A stretch of DNA of 9,793 nucleotides, taken from Deltaproteobacteria bacterium (GTDB taxonomy: Bacteria; Desulfobacterota_B; Binatia; Binatales; Binataceae). The notes below the pieces were generated by a model that did no database searches, was not told the origin of the DNA, and saw only the letters and a program-made list of their open reading frames with translations. Below are positions 1-6,109 of this stretch, one piece after another (position 1 is the stretch's first letter; each line of letters starts with the position of its first letter). The stretch spans positions 1-9,793 of the forward strand of contig JAKAVX010000058.1 in assembly GCA_021827465.1 (NCBI GenBank). The letters are read 5' to 3'. Position numbers and translations under genes: made by a program.

Positions 1-285
1 GAAGCGGTTGGCGCGCACCACGTCGGCCGAGGCCTTGAGCAGTTCTTCCTCGCTGAACGGCATCGGCATCTCGACGATATGGGCGGAATCGATCAGGCGG
101 CGGATATGCTCGCGGGCGCGGAAGATCGCGGAGCGGCCGTCGTCGGCCTTGTAGCATCGCATCCCTTCGAACACCGCGAGCCCGTAGTGCAGGCTATGGG
201 TAAGAACGTGTACCTGGGCCTTGTCGTAGGGCACCAGTTCGCCGTCGAGCCAGATTTTATCGGATCGTATGCCGCCCGTTGCCAA
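1..285 (-). CDS. ilvE: Branched-chain amino acid aminotransferase, N-terminal part (runs off the window)
   Basis: The first 95 residues are visible. IlvE is a cytosolic PLP-dependent (fold-type IV) transaminase that interconverts leucine, isoleucine and valine with their 2-oxo acids, using glutamate/2-oxoglutarate. The family signature is clear: KIWLDGELVPYDKAQVHVL, then THSLHYGLAVFEGMRCY, then FRAREHIRRLIDSA. The PLP lysine lies further on, outside the window. No ATG or GTG lies in frame between the upstream stop (the pcnB TAG at 406-408) and the conserved region. The best start is TTG at 283-285, six bases after GAGAGG, giving MATGGIRSDKIWLDG. Another TTG at 289-291 abuts the Shine-Dalgarno and is less likely. 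The gene lies about 120 bases downstream of pcnB on the same strand, so it could be cotranscribed or use its own promoter in the gap. The family call is firm; the start is an inference. Confidence 0.93.
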   Translation of the reverse strand, partial: MATGGIRSDKIWLDGELVPYDKAQVHVLTHSLHYGLAVFEGMRCYKADDGRSAIFRAREHIRRLIDSAHIVEMPMPFSEEELLKASADVVRANRF

Positions 286-316
286 TGCCAACCTCTCAGA
301 AATGGGTCTAATAGGC

Positions 317-343
317 GGGCTCTTCCGCGCGAGCGGAGGGCCC
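317..343 (-). other. Nested hairpin in the pcnB-ilvE gap
   Basis: In the 120-base gap, an inner stem CCGC/GCGG with a 4-base loop (325-336) is enclosed by an outer GGGC/GCCC pair (317-320 with 340-343) across small internal loops. It lies about 30 bases upstream of the ilvE Shine-Dalgarno in the direction of transcription. No T-run follows on the minus strand, so it is not a classic intrinsic terminator. It could be an ilvE leader structure, a weak pcnB 3' end, or chance in GC-rich DNA. Confidence 0.3.
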
Positions 344-354
344 CTTAGGTCGGA

Positions 355-383
355 AAGGTAACCGAAGGCTCCAACTGTAACAA
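355..383 (-). promoter_or_regulatory. Possible promoter for ilvE
   Basis: On the minus strand, TTGTTA (378-383) is separated by 17 bases from TACCTT (355-360), about 70 bases upstream of the TTG start of ilvE. The -35 matches the sigma-70 consensus at four of six positions and the -10 at three. The spacing is ideal but the hexamers are weak, so this is only a candidate. Confidence 0.22.
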
Positions 384-405
384 GCCGAAATCGCGTGTGC
401 GAGGG

Positions 406-1779
406 CTATTCCGAGCGGTTGCGCGGCACGGCCTCGGTCGTCGCGGGTTCGGCGTCGTTTGCGCCTTCGCCGGTGGAAGGCGCGCTGGGCTCGGTCTCTC
501 GCATCGCCCATCGCCGGCTCCGGCGCCTGCCGCCGCGACGCCTTCGCCTGCGCGAAGGGGCCGGAACGATTCCGCGGGAGAGATAGGCGTCGGGATTTTC
601 GAGGAAGCGCGCGAGCGCCACGGTATCGGCGCCGTAAACCGGGGCGACCATCTCGAAGAACCGGCGCGCGATCTGAAAATACGGCCGGCGCGCGAGCCGT
701 CTGGTCCGGCGCGATGGCTCGCGAAGGAGCGCGAACGCCTCTGCGATAAGGCGCATGTTCTCGGTATCGTTGCGCGCGAAGGCGCGTCGGCGAAGCTCGC
801 TCACCACGTCGACCTTGCCGTCGCCGCCCTCGCGTCCGACCGCGCCGGCCAGATACATGTCGAGCAGCATCGCGGCAAGCACGAACTCGTGGCCGGGAGA
901 TTCGCCGGCGGCAATTCTCTCGCCGAGCGCGCCGAGATTGCGCACGGTGGGCGAGCTTTCGAGCGAGCCGGTCCAGGTCTTCAGATGGGCCGACAGCCAC
1001 GGCATCAGCTGTTCCAGCAGCCCCAACTCCTCCATCAGGAGGATCGCGCGCGCCGCTCCGGTCTGCCCGATAGTGCGATAGGTTTCCTCGACCAGGCGCG
1101 GCATCGAGGCCTTCAGCAGGTCGGTGCGATGCCGTTCGATGGCGGCGCGGGTGGCGGGCTCGATTTCGAAGCCGAGCCGCGCGGCGAAGCGCACCGCGCG
1201 CATCATCCGGACCGGGTCTTCGGGCATCCTGAGGTCCGGGTCGCCGACCGTGCGGATGAGCCGGGCGCGAAGATCGCGCACTCCGCCGGTGTAATCGATT
1301 ACGCGGAAGGTCTGGGGATCATAGAAGAGCGAGTTGACCGTGAAGTCGCGGCGAAAGGCGTCTTCCTCGGCGGTGCCGAAGGTATTGTCGTGGCGGATGA
1401 GCGGTTCTTCGGCAGAGATTTCCTCGCTGCGGCGGCGGAAGGTTGCGACTTCGATATTCTTGGGCCCGAAAAAGACGTGGACGAGGCGGAAACGCCGGCC
1501 GATAAGGCGCGAGTTGCGAAACAGCTCTCGGACTTCCTGGGGATGGGCCGAAGTGGCGACGTCGAAGTCCTTGGGCCTGCGCCCGAGCATCAGGTCGCGC
1601 ACGCCGCCGCCGACCAGGTAGGCTGCGTGGCCGGCCCTTATCAGACGATACAGAATCTTGACGACATCCGGGTCGATTTCGCGTCGCGAAACCGAGTGCT
1701 CGGCGCGTTCAAGTATATCGGGTTCCAATCTTCGACCTTCTGCGATGGCGCGATACCCGAACCGCGCCGACACCCCCAT
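406..1779 (-). CDS. pcnB: Poly(A) polymerase I / tRNA nucleotidyltransferase family protein
   Basis: A class II nucleotidyltransferase that most likely adds 3' poly(A) tails to RNA and so promotes its decay. Visible motifs: GGGVRD at residues 57-62; the metal-binding DFD at 71-73 within RRPKDFDVATSA; RRDFTVNSLFYDP at 143-155; EDPVRMMRAVRFAARLGFEI at 187-206. Together these form the catalytic head and the start of the neck. The N-terminal EHSVSRREI (27-35) and the very basic tail (residues about 408-424, mostly Arg) are typical of PcnB rather than of CCA-adding enzymes. The length of 457 residues is close to that of E. coli PcnB. The ATG at 1777-1779 is the first canonical start after an in-frame TGA upstream, but its Shine-Dalgarno is poor; GTG two codons in is an alternative. 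CCA addition cannot be ruled out from sequence alone. Confidence 0.92.
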   Translation of the reverse strand: MGVSARFGYRAIAEGRRLEPDILERAEHSVSRREIDPDVVKILYRLIRAGHAAYLVGGGVRDLMLGRRPKDFDVATSAHPQEVRELFRNSRLIGRRFRLVHVFFGPKNIEVATFRRRSEEISAEEPLIRHDNTFGTAEEDAFRRDFTVNSLFYDPQTFRVIDYTGGVRDLRARLIRTVGDPDLRMPEDPVRMMRAVRFAARLGFEIEPATRAAIERHRTDLLKASMPRLVEETYRTIGQTGAARAILLMEELGLLEQLMPWLSAHLKTWTGSLESSPTVRNLGALGERIAAGESPGHEFVLAAMLLDMYLAGAVGREGGDGKVDVVSELRRRAFARNDTENMRLIAEAFALLREPSRRTRRLARRPYFQIARRFFEMVAPVYGADTVALARFLENPDAYLSRGIVPAPSRRRRRRGGRRRSRRWAMRETEPSAPSTGEGANDAEPATTEAVPRNRSE

Positions 1780-1968
1780 CCCAAACCTAGCACGGTCGCG
1801 CGCTTCGGTTCATCGCTTCCGCGAACCGCCCCCTGCGAGCGCCATCCGTGCCCGAGCCGTAGCGATACCCTATAAGCCGAACGGACGCGCCTATGGAAGC
1901 ATCGCCTGACGCCAAATAGAATATTTGAGGTTCGCGGTAAATCCCGCACTGCACTTATTTTCCCTCCC

Positions 1969-1974
1969 AGGAGG
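1969..1974 (+). promoter_or_regulatory. Strong Shine-Dalgarno upstream of the damaged ferritin gene
   Basis: A perfect AGGAGG sits five bases before codon GTC (1980-1982), where the ferritin-family reading frame begins. There is no ATG, GTG or TTG at usable distance in that frame. The good ribosome site next to a non-start codon suggests that a GTG start changed to GTC. Confidence 0.6.
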
Positions 1975-1979
1975 TCTTC

Positions 1980-2246
1980 GTCACGCAGCAGTTCGCCGCC
2001 GACATCCGCAAAATCCGCGACCGAGCGCGCAAGCATATCGCCGACGGCGCTGTCACCGGCGGTTACAAGGCCGATCGCGAGCAGGTGATAAAGATCCTGA
2101 ACCAGGTGCTCGCGACCGAGATCGTGTGCGTGCTTCGCTACAAGCGTCATTACTACATGGCGAGCGGAATCAACTCCGACGGCGCAAAGACCGAGTTTCT
2201 GCAGCACGCCAACGACCTCGCCAATCTGCTTGCGCGAGTGTCGTAG
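1980..2246 (+). pseudogene. Bacterioferritin-like protein, internally deleted and lacking a normal start codon
   Basis: The frame reads TQQFAADIRKIRDRARKHI, then DGAVTGGYKADREQVIKIL, then ATEIVCVLRYKRHYYMASGI, up to EFLQHAN. This is the N-terminal half of the bacterioferritin-like (ferritin-like diiron) family, which stores or detoxifies iron. In intact relatives, as I recall them, EFLQHAN runs into an E-x-x-H helix and roughly 70 further residues. Here it passes straight to DLANLLARVS and TAG. That ending resembles the family's C-terminal EEEHADDLANLL helix, so the middle appears to be deleted in frame, joining two HA(N/D)D-coding sites. The product would have 88 residues, lacking helix C and the second-half metal ligands. 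The expected start is GTC behind a perfect AGGAGG; the frame is closed upstream by TAA at 1938-1940, and the next in-frame GTG (2085) would remove 35 conserved residues. Loss of ferroxidase function is likely. A sequencing or assembly fault is the main alternative. Confidence 0.68.
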
Positions 2247-2251
2247 GGCGC

Positions 2252-2265
2252 GCCGTCCGGACGGC
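2252..2265. repeat. Perfect 14-bp palindrome GCCGTCCGGACGGC
   Basis: The palindrome begins five bases after the stop of the ferritin remnant. As RNA it could form a 5-bp stem with a CCGG loop on either strand. No T-run follows, so it is at best a weak or factor-assisted terminator for the rightward gene. Confidence 0.4.
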
Positions 2266-2281
2266 ATCGATGTATAGCAAA

Positions 2282-2307
2282 GAGCGGGCGGCCTCGGCTG
2301 TCCGCTC
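2282..2307 (-). terminator. Possible terminator of the CDP-alcohol phosphatidyltransferase gene
   Basis: On the minus strand, just after the stop at 2316-2318, GAGCGG (2302-2307) can pair with CCGCTC (2282-2287) across a 14-base interior that can itself pair partly. Only TTTGCT follows, so the U-tract is short. The position between two convergent genes supports the call; the structure alone is weak. Confidence 0.33.
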
Positions 2308-2315
2308 CCTGCGTA

Positions 2316-2831
2316 TCATGCGCGCCAGGGATAGCGCGCCGCCCGCTCGACCATCGCGGCCAGGTAAAGCACCGCGAGCAGCGGCGCGATATCGCGCATC
2401 AGGCGGCCGGGAATCTGATGCGCGGGCGCGAATCCGAGCACGATAACGAGCGCGAAGTTCGCAACGCCTGCGACGTGGCCGAGCCGGCTTCCGATCGGAG
2501 CGGCGCGCGGGCCGCGCAGGATCAGCGAATCGAGCGCGTACTGCGCGAACAGGATCGCGAACAGGATAGGGATATAGGCGGGAATCGTTCCCGACCATGA
2601 CTCGACAGTGAGCGCGACGAGGATGAAGGTGAAATCGGCGAGCGTATCGAGCCATCGCCCGCCCACGCTCTCGACTCGAAGCATCCTTGCCAGCCGCCCG
2701 TCGAGGAAATCGCTTGCCGCGGCGACGGTGGCGATCGAGCCCAACAGGAGCGGGTCGCGCCGCCCCGCGTACCATAGCGCGATCCATCCTGCGGCGAGCG
2801 CGAACCTGAGGGCGCTAATCGCGGTGACCAT
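2316..2831 (-). CDS. CDP-alcohol phosphatidyltransferase family membrane enzyme
   Basis: An integral inner-membrane enzyme that would transfer a phosphatidyl (or similar) group from a CDP-linked donor to an alcohol acceptor in phospholipid synthesis. The full family signature D-x2-D-G-x2-A-R-x8-G-x3-D-x3-D is present: D41, D44-G45, A48-R49, G58, D62 and D66. The rest is mostly hydrophobic helices (about 4-20, 28-42, 66-78, 83-103, 118-135, 146-161), as expected. At 171 residues it is slightly short. The ATG at 2829-2831 is chosen because it leads directly into the first membrane helix; the frame stays open to an ATG at 2942, but that extension is hydrophilic, unlike the family, and runs across the divergent gene's start. 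The acceptor (glycerol phosphate, inositol phosphate or other) cannot be told from sequence. Its strongest neighbour clue is only the divergent phosphoesterase gene. Confidence 0.85.
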   Translation of the reverse strand: MVTAISALRFALAAGWIALWYAGRRDPLLLGSIATVAAASDFLDGRLARMLRVESVGGRWLDTLADFTFILVALTVESWSGTIPAYIPILFAILFAQYALDSLILRGPRAAPIGSRLGHVAGVANFALVIVLGFAPAHQIPGRLMRDIAPLLAVLYLAAMVERAARYPWRA

Positions 2832-2861
2832 TATCGGGCCGGCGCGCCGAGTCCGAGGCGG

Positions 2862-2891
2862 TTCAACAAAACGCCCGGTTTGCTCTACAAT
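2862..2891 (+). promoter_or_regulatory. Candidate promoter of the DHH phosphoesterase gene, possibly leaderless
   Basis: TACAAT (2886-2891) is a strong -10 match and lies nine bases before the ATG at 2901. A weak -35, TTCAAC (2862-2867), sits 18 bases upstream. A transcript from this -10 would begin only about two or three bases before the ATG, and no Shine-Dalgarno is visible, which together suggest a leaderless mRNA. Confidence 0.45.
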
Positions 2892-2900
2892 CGTCTCCCC

Positions 2901-3878
2901 ATGGCTCCCCAGAAAACCAATACCGTTCTTGTAGTGAGTCACGGCCCGTCATGCCTTGACGGCGTGGTCGCGGCCGCGGTGGTCGCACGCTTCCACGAGG
3001 GCCATCGCGTGCTCACGACGCTCGCCGCCAACAGCGACAGCGATCACACGATCCAGTCGATCAAGGCCGGAGCCGACGAGATCTGGATCACTGACCTGTC
3101 GTGGGCACAGCCGTCAACCGGCGAGCATCTGCGCCAGCTTGGCGCTTCCGGCACGCGCGTCTACTGGATCGACCATCATCGCACCGCAGTCTCACGCGCG
3201 GACGCGCCGGAGTTCAAGGTCCCGTTCGCCGGCAAAGTGCTCTCGGAGCGGTACTCGGCGGCGCGCCTTACGTTCAATTACCTGAAACGGCGCGCGGATG
3301 AGCTGCCATCGGAGGAGAAGCGCCGCTCGTTCGAGGCGTTCGGCGCGTTCGCGGAGATCGCCGACGATCACGACCGATGGGTGCATCGGATACCCGAGTC
3401 GCCCGACTGGGCGCTTGCGGTGCAGACGCTCGGCGGGATCGCCTCGTACCGGGAGATCCTGAAGCTCCGGGAACCGCGGATGACGCGGCGGCTTCGCGAC
3501 GCGCTTCAGGCCGGGCGCGACGGGATGCGCCGCAGCATCGAGCTGGCCGATACTACGCGTGTGGACAGGACGCTCGGCAACGGGATCACGGTGCGCTCGG
3601 CGTGCTGCTTCGGCTACAGCAGCGAAGTCGCGGCCCATCTTTACAAGGGCGCATCGCGGACCGTCGTGGCGCTGTTCGATCTGAGAAGCCAGGGCGTGAG
3701 TCTTAGGCGCAGTCCCGATTGCGACGTCGATCTGGCAAAGCTGGCCGAGGCATTCGGCGGCGGCGGCCACGAGGCGGCGTCGGGATTTTCCCTTCCAGAT
3801 TTGCGGCGTGTGCCCGCCGAGCGATTGTCCGAGGTGCTCGCGGCGCGATTGGAGAAGCCGAAGCCGGAGCCGCTGTGA
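2901..3878 (+). CDS. DHH/DHHA1-family phosphoesterase
   Basis: A predicted cytosolic Mn-dependent phosphodiesterase of the DHH superfamily, whose members degrade short oligonucleotides, pAp or cyclic dinucleotides. The motifs appear in order: motif I VVSHGPSCLDGVVAA (residues 11-25, with H14 and D20); motif II ITDLSW (D65); motif III IDHHRTA (DHH at 91-93); motif IV EIADDHDRW (152-160); and the C-terminal DHHA1 substrate-binding motif GGGGHEAASGF (286-296). Length (325 residues) fits a two-domain enzyme. There is no transmembrane, CBS or GGDEF part, so it is not a GdpP-type membrane protein. The HGPSCLDG and ADDHDRW forms look more like the NrnB-like branch than RecJ, but the substrate is uncertain. 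ATG 2901 is preferred over TTG 2880, because the latter lies in the probable -10 region and adds seven non-conserved residues. Confidence 0.85.
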   Translation: MAPQKTNTVLVVSHGPSCLDGVVAAAVVARFHEGHRVLTTLAANSDSDHTIQSIKAGADEIWITDLSWAQPSTGEHLRQLGASGTRVYWIDHHRTAVSRADAPEFKVPFAGKVLSERYSAARLTFNYLKRRADELPSEEKRRSFEAFGAFAEIADDHDRWVHRIPESPDWALAVQTLGGIASYREILKLREPRMTRRLRDALQAGRDGMRRSIELADTTRVDRTLGNGITVRSACCFGYSSEVAAHLYKGASRTVVALFDLRSQGVSLRRSPDCDVDLAKLAEAFGGGGHEAASGFSLPDLRRVPAERLSEVLAARLEKPKPEPL

Positions 3879-4340
3879 GCGGCGTTCGTCCAGATCCATT
3901 TTGAGCGCGGCGATGCTCAAGGCTGAGAATCTCGCCGCATTGGCCGCTCATTTTGAGCCGGGCGCGCGCGCCTGGGGAAGGCATTGCGCCATTTGCTTTT
4001 GCATTGGCTCGGCTCGGGAATATGGGTCAGCGTGCGCAACAAGCGAGGAGTTGAATCCGTCAGCGCGCATGCTTTGCGCTGCTCGGCGGCACCCCTTTCG
4101 CTGTTGAAGGTTGCTAGAACCGTCCAGTGATTCACGCTCTCGGACGAAATCGTCCCGTCTGGCAGGGTCGGCAGTAGGACCAGATACCAGCATGACTCCG
4201 CTGTGCGCGGCCATAGAGCGGACACGCCGGACCGGACTGCCAACGCACTGTCGGTAAATCTGCCCGTCCTACCCGACTCGTCCTGAACCGGCGAAAAGGC
4301 CCTGCTTTTCCCTTGCATCATGGGTCCGTCCCGGCCAGAC
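3879..4340. other. Long intergenic stretch without a convincing gene
   Basis: The gap between the DHH gene and tetR is about 507 bases; its last 45 bases hold the operator-like sequence described separately. In the rest I recognise no protein family in any frame. A 134-codon minus-strand frame (3917-4321) is open but has no recognisable domain. It is less GC-biased than its neighbours. Small inverted repeats occur: GGACGA/TCGTCC with a 2-base centre (4142-4155) and GAAAAG/CTTTTC with a 6-base loop (4293-4310). It could hold the 3' end of the DHH transcript, a small RNA or decayed DNA; none is demonstrated. Confidence 0.5.
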
Positions 4341-4378
4341 TGACTGCACGTTCATTTCGATGACTGAACGTACATTCA
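4341..4378 (+). promoter_or_regulatory. Probable TetR-family operator at the efflux operon
   Basis: Two copies of TGACTGNACGTNCATT start at 4341 and 4361, exactly 20 bases apart, differing at two positions. The second copy contains a near-perfect palindrome TGAACGTACATTCA (4365-4378; two symmetry mismatches). ACGTTCA (4348-4354) and TGAACGT (4365-4371) also form a perfect 7-bp inverted repeat across 10 bases. The site ends seven bases before the tetR ATG and overlaps the likely -10, the usual place for a TetR autorepressor. Binding by the adjacent regulator is an inference. Confidence 0.65.
4371..4376 (+). promoter_or_regulatory. Candidate -10 element of the tetR-efflux operon
   Basis: TACATT lies nine bases before the ATG at 4386, the same spacing as the TACAAT upstream of the DHH gene. 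No convincing -35 or Shine-Dalgarno is visible, so the transcript may start almost at the ATG. The hexamer lies inside the operator palindrome, so a bound repressor would block it. Confidence 0.4.
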
Positions 4379-4385
4379 AAGCCCC

Positions 4386-5009
4386 ATGACCCGCGAAGAA
4401 CTCATCAAGGAGTACCGCGTTCGAGAAATCCTCGAGGCTGCCCGCCGCGTCATCGGCAGGCACGGCTTCGACGGCACCACCATCGACCGCGTCGCCGAAG
4501 AGGCGCGGATCGCCAAGGGCACCATCTATCTCTATTTCGGCAACAAGGACGACCTGCTCCATGCGGCGGTCGTCGAGGGCCTGCGCTCCCTCAACGCGGA
4601 ACTTAAGCTCAACGACAATCCCGCGGCGACGCCGCTCGGACGAATCGAGAACCTGGTCCGCCATTCGCTCCGAATCCAGAACGCCAACCAGGACTTTCTG
4701 AAGGCTCTAATCCTCGAAACCCGGCTCGTCGCCTTCGTGCCGGGTGACCCGCGCGCCGAGGAGCTCCGCAGCGGCTACATGGAATACCTCGGCCATCTGG
4801 CGAATGCGCTTGGCGCGGCGATCGAGGCCGGTGCGATCCGGCGCGTTGACCCGATGGTCGCGGCGTTCACGCTAAGCGAGATGGTGACGGGGACGCTCAG
4901 GCGAAGGCTCTTCGGGCTCAACTCCAATCCACCCGAGGAAGACGCGGACGCGGTGCTCGACATGTTCCTTAACGGCGTCAGGACGATTCCCGGAGGTGGC
5001 GCGCAATGA
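4386..5009 (+). CDS. TetR/AcrR-family transcriptional regulator of the efflux operon
   Basis: A 207-residue protein, the usual TetR length. The N-terminal DNA-binding domain is typical: GRHGFDGTTIDRVAEEARIA then KGTIYLYFGNKDDLL, with the helix-turn-helix at residues about 32-51. The C-terminal part (about 60-200) is all-helical and variable, as expected for ligand binding and dimerisation; the ligand is unknown. It is the first gene of an operon with an RND adaptor and transporter, overlapping the adaptor by ATGA. With the operator just upstream, the likely role is ligand-relieved repression of its own gene and the pump. ATG 4386 is the natural start (MTREELIKEY); there is no Shine-Dalgarno before it, consistent with a very short or absent leader. 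The family is certain; the regulatory target is inferred from position. Confidence 0.93.
   Translation: MTREELIKEYRVREILEAARRVIGRHGFDGTTIDRVAEEARIAKGTIYLYFGNKDDLLHAAVVEGLRSLNAELKLNDNPAATPLGRIENLVRHSLRIQNANQDFLKALILETRLVAFVPGDPRAEELRSGYMEYLGHLANALGAAIEAGAIRRVDPMVAAFTLSEMVTGTLRRRLFGLNSNPPEEDADAVLDMFLNGVRTIPGGGAQ
4992..4996 (+). promoter_or_regulatory. Shine-Dalgarno of the adaptor gene, inside the tetR 3' end
   Basis: GGAGG lies within the last codons of tetR, nine bases before the adaptor ATG at 5006, and supports that start. It fits translational coupling through the ATGA overlap. Confidence 0.6.
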
Positions 5010-6109
5010 AGTTGTATCCGATACGCGCGCTATGGGCCGGGGCGCTCGTGCTCGCGCTCTTGTGCGCCTCCTGCCGCGAGCCGGAAACCGCAAAGGCCGC
5101 GCAGGAACCGGCGGCGTCCGCAAGGCTCGTAGTCGTGGTCGCGACCGCGCGCGAGCAAACCCTGATCCGCACCGTCGAGGTCCAGGGCGCGCTCTTTCCG
5201 CGCGAGAAGACCGTGCTTGCGGCCGAGGCCGACGGGGCAATCTCCGAGGTGCTTGCGGATTTTGGCGACCGGGTGGCGGCGGGGCAGGTGCTATGCCGAA
5301 TAGACCCGCGCGAGTATCAACTCCGGCTCGACTCGGCCCGCGCGCAACTGGAACAGGCCGACGCGCGGCTGGCCAACGCCAAAGCGAATTTTTATCGCGC
5401 GAGCGAACTCAAGAAAAACGGCCTTATCCCGGAGCAGCAGTTCGACGAAATTTCCTCGACGCTGCGCGTCGCTGGGGCCGACGCCGAGGCCGCCGCCAAC
5501 GCCGTGGGGCTAGCAAAGACAAAGTTCGATTACACCTACGTCCGCGCTCCGTTTGCGGCTTACGTGCAGAAGCGGATGGTCTCGCTCGGCGAGCACGTCG
5601 GAACCGGCACGCCGGTCTATGAGCTGATCGCGATCGACCCTATGAAGCTTCGCGCCTCGATTCCCGAGAGGTTCGTTCCCAAGCTCAGGGTCGGGCTCAA
5701 TATCGATTTGAGCGTCGAGGCGAATCCGGGCCGCGTCTATACCGGCGTCGTCCGGCGGATTGCGCCCGCGCTCGACGAAACCAGCCGCACGCTCCTTATC
5801 GAAGCCGAGGTTCCGAATCCCGACGGAAGCCTTAAGCCCGGCTACTTCGCCCATGTGACCATCAATCTCGGGCGCGACCGCGCGCTGTTCGTGCCGCAAA
5901 GCGCCGTGATGCGTTACGCGGGAGTGTCGCGCGTCTTCGTGCTCAAGCATGGCGTGATCCGAAGCCGCGAGATCGAAACCGGCGCGACGCTCGGAAGCAG
6001 GATCGAAATCGTCAGGGGGCTCAAGCCCGGCGAGCGGGTCGTTACGACCGATCTCGACCGCCTGGCCGACGGCGTGCGGGCCGTGGCGAAGGAGCAATCG
6101 CCGTCATGA
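5006..6109 (+). CDS. RND efflux periplasmic adaptor (membrane fusion protein, HlyD/AcrA type)
   Basis: A periplasmic adaptor that links the inner-membrane RND transporter to an outer-membrane channel. The 367 residues follow the family plan: N-terminal signal segment (about 5-23); first lipoyl half (about 66-100, AEADGAISEVLADFGDRVAAGQ then CRIDPREY); a short alpha-hairpin (about 101-175, tip near LKKNGLIPEQQFDEI); second lipoyl half (YVRAPFAAYVQKRMVSLGEHV, from 178); beta-barrel (about 211-290, with LKPGYFAHV); membrane-proximal domain to the end, with GLKPGERVV at 338-346. Cys20 and Cys23 end the signal segment in LLCASC; Cys23 may be lipidated, but the lipobox is poor, with Cys at -3. The short hairpin resembles the MdtA/MexE-type adaptors more than long-hairpin ones. 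The start ATG overlaps the tetR stop and the stop overlaps the transporter start, both as ATGA. Confidence 0.93.
   Translation: MKLYPIRALWAGALVLALLCASCREPETAKAAQEPAASARLVVVVATAREQTLIRTVEVQGALFPREKTVLAAEADGAISEVLADFGDRVAAGQVLCRIDPREYQLRLDSARAQLEQADARLANAKANFYRASELKKNGLIPEQQFDEISSTLRVAGADAEAAANAVGLAKTKFDYTYVRAPFAAYVQKRMVSLGEHVGTGTPVYELIAIDPMKLRASIPERFVPKLRVGLNIDLSVEANPGRVYTGVVRRIAPALDETSRTLLIEAEVPNPDGSLKPGYFAHVTINLGRDRALFVPQSAVMRYAGVSRVFVLKHGVIRSREIETGATLGSRIEIVRGLKPGERVVTTDLDRLADGVRAVAKEQSPS

Noticed and set aside
397..1875. Long open frame (492 codons) on the plus strand opposite pcnB
   Set aside because: It lies antisense to a gene with clear family motifs, has no recognisable domain, and long antisense frames are common in GC-rich codons.
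1925..1958. TTGAGG with a downstream ACTTAT as a promoter for the ferritin-like gene
   Set aside because: The spacing of 22 bases is too long and both hexamers are weak.
2247..2446. Continuation of the ferritin protein in another frame after the stop, as a simple frameshift
   Set aside because: None of the frames downstream of the junction encodes the missing helices; an internal deletion explains the tail better.
2832..2942. N-terminal extension of the CDP-alcohol phosphatidyltransferase to an ATG at 2942
   Set aside because: The extra 37 residues are hydrophilic, unlike the family, and cross the start and probable promoter of the divergent DHH gene.
3917..4321. A 134-codon minus-strand frame in the gap before tetR
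   Set aside because: No domain, no Shine-Dalgarno that I could identify, and low-complexity basic sequence. It is not supported as a gene, though it is the longest frame confined mostly to the gap.
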